In this document: piece by piece, positions 24,100 through 30,814 of the stretch
Layout: each line of letters begins with the position of its first letter
Position numbering within the stretch: position 1 is the stretch's first letter
Assembly (NCBI GenBank): GCA_046351215.1
Contig: JAXLYX010000020.1
Coordinates: forward strand, 42,697 to 106,696
Origin: JAXLYX01 sp046351215
GTDB taxonomy: Bacteria > Myxococcota_A > Polyangia > Polyangiales > Houyiibacteriaceae
Direction of reading: 5' to 3'
DNA: 64,000 nt
The notes under the pieces: generated by a model
The model's database searches: none
Told to the model about the DNA's origin: nothing
Seen by the model: only the letters and a program-made list of their open reading frames with translations
Translations under genes and position numbers: made by a program

Positions 24100-26246
24100 G
24101 CGCGGGGGAGCGCGTTCGCCACGAGCGAGAGCCCGACGGGCTCCGGCGTGAGGATGCTCTCGGGATGGAACTGCACGGCATGCACCGGCAGGGTCCGGTG
24201 CTGCACGGCCATCACGACGCCGTCCTCGGACCGCGCCGTGACGGCGAGGCAGTCGGGCAGCGACGCCTCCTCGGCGAAGAGCGAGTGGTAGCGTCCGACC
24301 CGGAAGCGGCGCGGCAATCCCTCGAAGATCGCGCCGCCCTGCACCTCGACCGTCGACGCACGACCGTGCGCCGGCACGTCGAGGCGGCCGAGACGACCGC
24401 CGAAGTGCTCGACGATGCCCTGCAGCCCGAGGCAGACGCCGAAGACGGGGATGCGGCGCTCGAGCAGCATGGCGAGCGTGCGCGAGAGCCCGAAGTCGCT
24501 CGGGCTGCCGGGCCCCGGCGAGAGCACGGCGAGGTCGGGGGCGAGCTCGTCGAGCAATCGCTCGGGGAAGCCCGAACGGTAGGTCACGACCTCCGCGCCG
24601 AGCTGACGCAGGTAGTTCCCGAGCGTGTGGACGAAGGAGTCGCGGTGGTCGACGAGGAGGATGCGGCGTCCCTCGCCCGGCCGCGCACGCGCGGGACGCC
24701 TCGAGCCCTCGGCCCGCTCGGGTCGTGCGAGCACGTCGAGGAGCGCGGCGGCCTTCGTGCGCGTCTCCGCCTCTTCCTCGATCGGGTCCGACGCGGCGAG
24801 CAACGTCGCGCCCGCGCGCACGGCCGCGACCCCGTCCCGGAGGTGGATCGTCCGGAGCGTGAGGCCCGTGTTCATGCTCCCGTCGAAGGCGAGGCAACCG
24901 ACGGCGCCGGCGTAGAAGCGCCGCGGCTCGACCTCGTGATCCTCGATGAACTGCATCGCATCGAGCTTGGGTGCGCCCGTCACGGTCACGGCCCAGGCGT
25001 GGGAGAGGAAGGCGTCGAGCGCGTCGAAGCCCGGACGCAGCCTCCCCTCGACGTGATCGACCGTGTGGATGAGGCGACTGTAGACCTCGATCTGGCGGCG
25101 GCCGATGACACGCACGCTGCCGGGCTCGCAGACGCGGGACTTGTCGTTGCGGTCGACGTCCGTGCACATCGTGAGCTCGGCCTCGTCCTTCTCCGACGCG
25201 AGGAGGCGACGGATGCGCTCGGCGTCGTCGAAGGGATCCGCGCCACGCGCGATGGTCCCGGCGATCGGGCAGGTCTCGACGCGCCCGGCCTCGACGCGCA
25301 CGAACATCTCGGGCGACGCACCGACGAGGTGCTCGCCCTCTCCGAGCGAGAGGAGGAAGCCGTACGGCGCCGGGTTCCGCTCGCGCAGGCGTTCGAAGAG
25401 CACGGACGGGGCCTCGTCCGTCGGCACGCGGAACGTCTGGCTCAGCACGACCTCGAAGAGATCGCCCCGGGCGAAGGCCTCCTTCGCGGCCTCGACGCCC
25501 GCGAGGAAGGTCGCGACGTCGGGCGCATCGAGGCGCGGCGCACGCTCCGGGCCCCGCTCGACGAGCACGGGCTCGCGAGGAAGACCGTGGGTGCGCGCCG
25601 CCCCGACGACGAAGTCGTAGGCGATCCGCTCCGCACGGCCGTGCGCGTGATCGACCACGACGAGCCGGTCGGGCAGGTAGAGCACGAGCTCGCGATCGGC
25701 CGCATCGCGGGCGAGCGCCGGCCGCAGCGACTCGACCTGCGCGACGAGATCGTAGCCGAACGCCCCGTAGAGGCCGAGGCGCGAGTCCTCGGGCGAGGCG
25801 AAGAGGTCGGCGATCGCGCGGACCACGCTCATCACCGACGGCTGTCGCGTGCGCTCCTCCTCCGCGACGACGAGCCCGTCGCTCGGCCGCACGCGCCCGA
25901 TGGCGCGGTCGGAGAAGAGCACGAACGACTCGACGTCGGGATGCCCCTCGAGCCCGGCGACGAGCGGAGGCAGGAGCACGAGGCCGCGGCCGTTCAGGGC
26001 CTTCACGGTGAACGTACGCCCCTTCGTCTCGAGCACGAGCGGAGGATCGACGAAGCCGAGGTCCCAACGGGTGTAGCGACCGGGGAACTCGAACCCCGAC
26101 GTGAAGACGGCTCCCCGCCTTCCGTCCAGGGCCTCGACGAGCTCGGCGATGGCTCGCGCCCCGTCGATCTCCGTCCGCGTTCGGTGGACGCCGATGCCCC
26201 CTCGGGTCACGTGGCGTTCCGTCCTCGTCGTCTCCTCGCTGATCAT
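24093..26246 (-). CDS. trpEG: Fused anthranilate synthase TrpE-TrpG
   Basis: 717 residues: chorismate-binding TrpE part (about 1-510) joined to the glutamine amidotransferase TrpG (about 525-717), the arrangement known from rhizobia and Azospirillum. The enzyme turns chorismate plus glutamine into anthranilate, first step to tryptophan. TrpE marks: LLSLGEGEHLVGASPEMFVRV, CPIAGTIARG, DEAELTMCTDVDRND, HAWAVTVTGAPK. TrpG marks: LVDHRDSFVHTLGNYLRQ, LSPGPGSP, the nucleophile in FGVCLGLQGI and HAVQFHPES. GGAAGGA precedes the ATG at 26246. Regulated by the attenuator at 26312-26423. No other trp gene is adjacent. Confidence 0.93.
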   Translation of the reverse strand: MISEETTRTERHVTRGGIGVHRTRTEIDGARAIAELVEALDGRRGAVFTSGFEFPGRYTRWDLGFVDPPLVLETKGRTFTVKALNGRGLVLLPPLVAGLEGHPDVESFVLFSDRAIGRVRPSDGLVVAEEERTRQPSVMSVVRAIADLFASPEDSRLGLYGAFGYDLVAQVESLRPALARDAADRELVLYLPDRLVVVDHAHGRAERIAYDFVVGAARTHGLPREPVLVERGPERAPRLDAPDVATFLAGVEAAKEAFARGDLFEVVLSQTFRVPTDEAPSVLFERLRERNPAPYGFLLSLGEGEHLVGASPEMFVRVEAGRVETCPIAGTIARGADPFDDAERIRRLLASEKDEAELTMCTDVDRNDKSRVCEPGSVRVIGRRQIEVYSRLIHTVDHVEGRLRPGFDALDAFLSHAWAVTVTGAPKLDAMQFIEDHEVEPRRFYAGAVGCLAFDGSMNTGLTLRTIHLRDGVAAVRAGATLLAASDPIEEEAETRTKAAALLDVLARPERAEGSRRPARARPGEGRRILLVDHRDSFVHTLGNYLRQLGAEVVTYRSGFPERLLDELAPDLAVLSPGPGSPSDFGLSRTLAMLLERRIPVFGVCLGLQGIVEHFGGRLGRLDVPAHGRASTVEVQGGAIFEGLPRRFRVGRYHSLFAEEASLPDCLAVTARSEDGVVMAVQHRTLPVHAVQFHPESILTPEPVGLSLVANALPRAS

Positions 26247-26311
26247 CGTCCGGTTCCTTCCCGGCGACCTCCTCGGGTGGTCATCGGTCGGAATGCGGAT
26301 CCCGGAACGAT

Positions 26312-26338
26312 GAAGGCCACCTCGGGGAGGTGGCCTTC
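26312..26338 (-). terminator. Attenuator terminator of trpEG
   Basis: GAAGGCCACCTC and GAGGTGGCCTTC (12-bp perfect arms) around a 3-base loop, 66 bases upstream of trpEG and just downstream of the leader peptide. The following minus-strand bases (ATCGTTCC) are only weakly T-rich, as usual in high-GC genomes. The 5' arm can instead pair with the segment at 26369-26377. Confidence 0.82.
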
Positions 26339-26365
26339 GTTCGTCGCATCGTTCGTCACGCGCGC

Positions 26366-26377
26366 GGTGGCCACCTC
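26366..26377 (-). promoter_or_regulatory. Anti-terminator segment of the trp leader
   Basis: GAGGTGGCCACC on the minus strand, right after the leader stop. Its first nine bases GAGGTGGCC are exactly complementary to GGCCACCTC of the terminator 5' arm (26327-26335), so it can open the terminator. Its CCACC can also pair with GGTGG formed by the two Trp codons (26391-26395), giving the usual 1:2, 2:3 and 3:4 choice of attenuators. Confidence 0.72.
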
Positions 26378-26423
26378 AGGAGAGGTAGTACCACCAGAAG
26401 TAGCGGCGCGACGCGATCGACAT
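26376..26423 (-). CDS. trpL: trp leader peptide MSIASRRYFWWYYLS
   Basis: A 15-codon ORF with tandem Trp codons at 10-11, flanked by Tyr-Phe and Tyr-Tyr, ending in TGA at 26376-26378. This composition cannot be chance next to trpEG: scarcity of charged tRNA-Trp would stall the ribosome on the TGG codons, freeing the anti-terminator segment. The Phe and Tyr codons next to them could make the leader respond to the other aromatic amino acids too. GGAGGC lies directly before the ATG, and a TTGACA promoter would start transcription within a base or so of the ATG. Confidence 0.88.
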   Translation of the reverse strand: MSIASRRYFWWYYLS

Positions 26424-26430
26424 GCCTCCA

Positions 26431-26459
26431 TGGATGACAGACGCCGCGCGCGCTGTCAA
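26431..26459 (-). promoter_or_regulatory. trp promoter
   Basis: Perfect -35 TTGACA (26454-26459) and a 17-base spacer to CATCCA (26431-26436), then 7 bases to the leader ATG. The -35 overlaps the stop codon of the upstream gene. The -10 is poor against TATAAT, but its form and spacing match the greB promoter. Confidence 0.55.
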
Positions 26460-26899
26460 CGGGTGCCCGACGGAGGGCCGCCGTCCGGTCCTGCCGCGCC
26501 GGCGTCGACGGGCTCGTCCTCGTCATCGTCCTCCGGATCGGGCTCGCGCACGCGGAAGACGAGGCGCAGGCCTTCGGCGGGAACGGTGAGGTGGCGCCGC
26601 TCCATCATCGGATCGTGACCGCAGTCCTCGAGCCGCACGTCGTACGAACCGGCGGGGATCTCGAAGACGCGCTCGCGCCGGGGATCGACGAACTCGCGAT
26701 CCCCGAGCAGATCGGGGCCCCAGCGACGCGCGTCGGCGACCGCGATGTGGACCGAGCAGATGCGATCCGAGGACTCGTTCACGACGACGAGGCTCGTGAA
26801 GTCCGAGGGATCGACCTCGGCATACGGGGGGCGCCGCGGGAGACACGTGGAGACCCACGTGGCCGGCAGGACGGAGAGGAGGAGCGCGGCGGATCGCAT
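26456..26899 (-). CDS. Small exported protein, possible lipoprotein
   Basis: 147 residues. N-terminal signal sequence (SAALLLSVLPATWVSTC) with a cysteine at about 19 that could be lipidated, although Thr at -1 is unusual. The mature part is a small beta-rich domain (FTSLVVVNESSDRICSVHIA, VFEIPAGSYDVRLEDCGHDPMMERRHLTVPAEGLRLVFRV) followed by an acidic tail (PDPEDDDEDEP). Two to three cysteines remain for disulfides. It follows the GGCT gene by 14 bases and overlaps the trp promoter. Unknown function. Confidence 0.58.
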   Translation of the reverse strand: MRSAALLLSVLPATWVSTCLPRRPPYAEVDPSDFTSLVVVNESSDRICSVHIAVADARRWGPDLLGDREFVDPRRERVFEIPAGSYDVRLEDCGHDPMMERRHLTVPAEGLRLVFRVREPDPEDDDEDEPVDAGAAGPDGGPPSGTR

Positions 26900-26913
26900 G
26901 CGCGGGGCGGGAG

Positions 26914-27831
26914 CTAGAGCGCCGGGCTCGGCGCGGCGGCGTCGCGCGCCACGCGGTAGCCGACCCAATCGCCGCTCTCGATGGGGCACGTGCCGGCGAG
27001 GGGCCCGACGTAGACGTACGTCCAGGCGAGACGCTCGCGCCCGTCGAGGTCCACGCGCACGAGCACGCGGTGGTAGAGCGAGCCGTCGACTCCGTACCCG
27101 AGGAAGTCCTCGATCGCGTCGAGCTCGCCGAAGACCTTCTCGAGCTCGAAGAAGGTGTAGAGCTCGCCGTGGACGCGGGCGTGGGGATCGTCCGTCGGGA
27201 GCAGCCCGGGGTATTCGCCGAGGTCGAGGAGCTTGCCGCGCACGGTGCCGTGGACGACGCCCTTGCCCTCCTCGAGCGGATCGTGGTGCTCGAGGGAGCT
27301 CCCCCGCGACTCGCCTCGACGCAGCGTCCCGTAGACGAAGACCGAGGACGGATCGCAGGCGGGACGCCGACCGGCCGCCGCCGCACGGAGCATGGCGGTG
27401 TCGTGGCGATGCCGAGCGAGACCGGTCGAGACGATCTTCAGGTACTCGTCGCTCGGGGGCACGTGCGGTCCGTGCCGCGACGGATCGACGACGTAGGTCT
27501 CCACCTCGTGGCTGCGACCGTCGTCCGTCAGCGCCGTCACGCGAACGCGCCGGTAGGCCCCGGTCGAGACGCCCTCCTTGCGGTCGAGCACCTCGAAGCC
27601 GTCCATGACCTCGAAGAGCGCCCCCGGGGTGGCGATGCCCCTGCGCGGGCGGACGTCGAGCACTCCGCCTCCGCGCTCGCTCGAGCGGTAGTGGAAGACC
27701 GGCTCGTGGTCCGGCAGGAAGGCGCGTCCGAGCGGACGGAGCACGCTGGCGTCGAGGCCGTTCTCGGTGCAGTAGCGCCGGAAGTCGTCGACGTTCAGAT
27801 TCGAGCCGTACGCGAAGTAGCGGGAGGTCAC
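26914..27831 (-). CDS. Protein with two tandem gamma-glutamylcyclotransferase-like domains
   Basis: 305 residues. The first domain starts RYFAYGSNLNVDDFRRYC (YGSN binding loop), the second VFVYGTLRRGESRGSSLEHHD near residue 175 (YGTL loop, AIG2/GGCT-like). GGCT-like enzymes cyclise gamma-glutamyl groups to oxoproline; an acidic catalytic residue is expected in each domain, and ELYTFFELEKVFGELDAIEDFLGYG supplies candidates in the second. Tandem pairing is uncommon. GTG at 27831 chosen: TACGAT lies 8 bases upstream, and the frame further upstream has no similarity. Confidence 0.74.
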   Translation of the reverse strand: MTSRYFAYGSNLNVDDFRRYCTENGLDASVLRPLGRAFLPDHEPVFHYRSSERGGGVLDVRPRRGIATPGALFEVMDGFEVLDRKEGVSTGAYRRVRVTALTDDGRSHEVETYVVDPSRHGPHVPPSDEYLKIVSTGLARHRHDTAMLRAAAAGRRPACDPSSVFVYGTLRRGESRGSSLEHHDPLEEGKGVVHGTVRGKLLDLGEYPGLLPTDDPHARVHGELYTFFELEKVFGELDAIEDFLGYGVDGSLYHRVLVRVDLDGRERLAWTYVYVGPLAGTCPIESGDWVGYRVARDAAAPSPAL

Positions 27832-27839
27832 GGATTCCG

Positions 27840-27845
27840 ATCGTA
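27840..27845 (-). promoter_or_regulatory. -10 box of a leaderless gene
   Basis: TACGAT on the minus strand, 8 bases before the GTG at 27831. Confidence 0.36.
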
Positions 27846-27863
27846 CCGCACTTCGACACCCCG

Positions 27864-29432
27864 ATGGAACGTCCACCCCGCGCCCCCGCCCGCCGATTCG
27901 TCCTCTTCGCCCTGGTCGCCCTCGGCCTCGGGGCGGCCCTCGTCGCCCTGCGTCCGAGGTCCACCCCCTCGCGACCCGGGGCGCGGTCCGAAGCCGAGCC
28001 CGCGCTCGCGACGCTCGCCGGGCCTTCGTCGGTGGAGCAGCGCCTCCCGCCCCTCGCGGACGACCTCGAGGTGCTGCTGGTGGGCGGCGGCGCCGAGCCC
28101 GAGTCGGCCGGGGTGCAGCTCGAGCAGGACATCGCGCATGCGCGGGCCACGTTCGGTGGGCCCACGCTCGTGCTCTTCGGCGGGGGCCCCTCCGTGCTCT
28201 CGGTGCGGGAGTCGGCGCCCGAGCCGGAGGCAGGGGACGCGCTCTTCGGTCGGCTCGCCGAGGTCTTCGATCCCCGGCCCCGCGGCGCGCGGTACCGGCC
28301 GACGACGCTCGCCCCCGACGCGCCGGCGACGGCCGAGCTCGTGCGCGAGGCCTTCGCGCGGCTGCTCGGCAGGCCCGGAGCGCCCCTGCTCGTGTACGTG
28401 GCCGCGCACGGCGAGCAGGGCGAGAGCCCGAACCAGAACACCCTCGTGCTCTGGGGAAGCACGGTGCTCGGCCCGGAGGACCTGGCGACGATCCTCGTCG
28501 ATCCGGCCACCGTGCGGCCTTCCCGGCTCGTCATGACCTCCTGCTTCGGGGGAGGCTTCGCGGACGCCGTCTTCGACCCGCGCGCCGTCGAGGGGACTCC
28601 GGTCGCCGGAGACCATTGCGGGCTCTTCGCGACCGATTGGGATCACGTCGCCTCGGGCTGTGACACCGACCCCGTGCGGAGCCGGCAGGAAGGCTACGCC
28701 CTGCACGCCCTGGCCGCCCTCCGCGGGCGCGACCGCGAAGGCCGGGTGCTGCCGCGCAGCTCCCTGGACCTCGACGGGGACGGATCGATCGGCCTGCTCG
28801 ACGCGCACACGCACGCGCGCATCGCGAGCCGCTCGTTCGATCTCCCCATCACCACGTCCGAGAACTATCTCCGCTTCTGGGCGGAGGAGAACGATATCGA
28901 CGATCACGGCGAGACCGGCCTCGCCGACCCGCACGAGGACGCGGTCGTGGCGGTCCTCGGCGAAGAGCTCGACGCCCACGACGTCCGCATCGCCGAGGCG
29001 GTGAGGGACCGACTCCGCGACGAGGCCGCCGACGCCGACGGAGCGCTCGCCGAGGTCGAAGCCCTGCGCGACGAGTCGTTCTACGGCATCCGCATCGAGC
29101 TGCTCGAGCGCTTCCCGATCCTCGACGACCCGTGGCATCCGGAGTTCCAGGCGACGCTCGCGGCGAACCGCCGGGCGATCGAGACGATCCTCGCGCGCTC
29201 CCCGAACGCCGTGGCCTACGCCGAGGCGGAACGGCGGGTCACGGAGCTCGGCGCCGAGGTCGATGCCGTTCGGATCAGGCTCGCACGGGCCGAGCGCCTC
29301 GTCGCCGCGTACCACCATCGCGCGCGCGCCGCGGCGATGCGCCGTAGCGATCCCTCCGCCTTCGCTCGCTACGAGGCGATGCGTCGGTGCGAGCGATGGG
29401 CGCCGCCGCTCCGGCCCGAGCAGGCGCGCTGA
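27864..29432 (+). CDS. Membrane-anchored or exported clan-CD (C13/caspase-like) cysteine peptidase
   Basis: 522 residues. One hydrophobic segment at about 12-30 anchors or exports the protein. The catalytic region carries LLVYVAAHGEQG (His182) and SRLVMTSCFGGGF (Cys227), the strand-His-Gly and strand-x-S-C arrangement of clan CD peptidases such as legumain and caspases; family C13 fits best. A calcium-loop-like DLDGDGSIGLLDAH lies at 302-314. The last about 150 residues are helical and charged. Substrate unknown; specificity cannot be read. Divergent from the GGCT gene. Confidence 0.7.
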   Translation: MERPPRAPARRFVLFALVALGLGAALVALRPRSTPSRPGARSEAEPALATLAGPSSVEQRLPPLADDLEVLLVGGGAEPESAGVQLEQDIAHARATFGGPTLVLFGGGPSVLSVRESAPEPEAGDALFGRLAEVFDPRPRGARYRPTTLAPDAPATAELVREAFARLLGRPGAPLLVYVAAHGEQGESPNQNTLVLWGSTVLGPEDLATILVDPATVRPSRLVMTSCFGGGFADAVFDPRAVEGTPVAGDHCGLFATDWDHVASGCDTDPVRSRQEGYALHALAALRGRDREGRVLPRSSLDLDGDGSIGLLDAHTHARIASRSFDLPITTSENYLRFWAEENDIDDHGETGLADPHEDAVVAVLGEELDAHDVRIAEAVRDRLRDEAADADGALAEVEALRDESFYGIRIELLERFPILDDPWHPEFQATLAANRRAIETILARSPNAVAYAEAERRVTELGAEVDAVRIRLARAERLVAAYHHRARAAAMRRSDPSAFARYEAMRRCERWAPPLRPEQAR

Positions 29433-29454
29433 GGCGAGGAGCGCGACGCGCCCC

Positions 29455-30009
29455 TCACTTCCTCCAGGTGCAGGTGTAGATCGCGCCCGTCGACGATCGC
29501 TTGCCCACGACGCGTGCGTCAGCCCGGCCGGCGCAGCGGAGCGTCGTCTCGATGCCGACGCCGAGCCCCGTGATCTGCAGCTGGGAGATCGAGGGCCATT
29601 CCGAGAGGGTCGCGATCGCCTGCCCCGGCGCCGGGAACGTGCTCACGAGCTTGCCGGTGTCGTACGTGCGGCCGTAGAGGGCCTGGGTCCGCGAGATCAG
29701 CCACTCGTCGGTCGTGAGGCGCATGAGCACGCGGTAGACGGTGTTGAGCAGGTGCTCCTGCGTGAGCCGCGAGGCCTCGCCGATGAGTCGCTCGGCGGGG
29801 ATCCCCGACTCGCTCGCGACGAGCTCCGTCATCCGTTCGACGAGGCTCACGGGGAGCCAGCCGACCGGCGTCGCGAGGAGGTAGGCGTCCCGATCCTCCG
29901 CACGGGCCCTGGCCATCGCGCGATCGAAGACCTCGCGCCCGACGATGTTCGCGATGTGGTCGCGCGATCGGCCGGCGACCGCGCCCGAGATGCAGGGCTC
30001 CTTCGACAT
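29455..30009 (-). CDS. Hypothetical protein, DUF2378-like (TIGR02265) pattern
   Basis: 184 residues. The pattern resembles the myxobacterial paralogous family DUF2378: a helical start (IVGREVFDRAMARARAEDRDAYLLATPVGWLPVSLVERMTELVAS), a middle helix pair (LLNTVYRVLMRLTTDEWLIS), YDTGKLVSTFPAPGQAIATLSEWPSI and GIETTLRCAG near the end. This assignment is from memory of the pattern only. Function of the family is unknown. GGAAGGAGCCC gives a strong ribosome binding site before the ATG at 30009. Alone between the peptidase and kdp. Confidence 0.6.
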   Translation of the reverse strand: MSKEPCISGAVAGRSRDHIANIVGREVFDRAMARARAEDRDAYLLATPVGWLPVSLVERMTELVASESGIPAERLIGEASRLTQEHLLNTVYRVLMRLTTDEWLISRTQALYGRTYDTGKLVSTFPAPGQAIATLSEWPSISQLQITGLGVGIETTLRCAGRADARVVGKRSSTGAIYTCTWRK

Positions 30010-30097
30010 GGGCTCCTTCCGGGCGAGGAGGCTAACACGGTCTCGCGGGAAACCGGCCACTCGGCTCGAGGGCGGAACGGAAGCCCGCCCGGCGACC

Positions 30098-30814
30098 TCA
30101 CCCCTCGGGGGGACCTTCCGGCTCCCGGAGGACGTACCCGACCCCGGGCTCGGTGAAGAGCAGCCTCGGCCGGGTCGGATCGAGCTCGAGCTTCTTGCGG
30201 AGCTCGGCCATGTACACGCGGACGTAGTGGGATTGGGTCGCGTAGCGAGGTCCCCACACCTCCTTGAGGATCTGGCGATGCGTGAGCACTCGGCCTGCGT
30301 TGTCCACGAGCAGGCCGAGCAGGCGATACTCGGTCGGCGTGAGGTGGACGAGCTCGCCCCGGACGGAGACCCGCCTCTGGGCACGATCGATCCGGAGGTC
30401 GCCGACCACCTTCACGGGCTCGTCGTCCGCCGCCCCGCGCCGCGCCGCTCGGCGCATCGCCACCCGCATCCGCGCCGTGAGCTCGCGTGTGCCGAATGGC
30501 TTCGTCAGATAGTCGTCTGCCCCGGCATCGAGGGCCTCGACCTTGTCCTCCTCGCGTCCGCGCGCCGAGACCACGACGATGGGCACTTGGCTCCATTCGC
30601 GGATGCGGCGCGTCACCTCGATTCCGTCCGCGTCCGGGAGTCCGAGGTCGAGGAGCACGAGGTCGACCGGGTGGGTGGTGAGGATCGCGAGACCTTCCGC
30701 CGCGGTGGCGGCCTCGCGGATCCCGTAGCCCTGCGACGTCAACGTCGTACGGAGGAAGCGCCGCATCTGCGGCTCGTCCTCGACGAGGAGCACCCACGGA
30801 CCCGCATCCGTCAT
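30098..30814 (-). CDS. kdpE: Kdp response regulator KdpE (OmpR family)
   Basis: 238 residues. Receiver domain 1-120 with phosphoacceptor D56 (LVLLDLGLP), acidic pair in LLVEDEP and Lys in LTKPFG; C-terminal winged helix about 135-235 (HLTPTEYRLLGLLVDNAGRVLTHRQILKEVWGPRYATQSHYVRVYMAELRKKLE), very close to KdpE. Activated by KdpD, it would switch on the kdp operon under K+ limitation. Its ATG overlaps the kdpD stop (ATGA). Direct repeats at 38250-38298 are candidate binding sites. Confidence 0.93.
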   Translation of the reverse strand: MTDAGPWVLLVEDEPQMRRFLRTTLTSQGYGIREAATAAEGLAILTTHPVDLVLLDLGLPDADGIEVTRRIREWSQVPIVVVSARGREEDKVEALDAGADDYLTKPFGTRELTARMRVAMRRAARRGAADDEPVKVVGDLRIDRAQRRVSVRGELVHLTPTEYRLLGLLVDNAGRVLTHRQILKEVWGPRYATQSHYVRVYMAELRKKLELDPTRPRLLFTEPGVGYVLREPEGPPEG

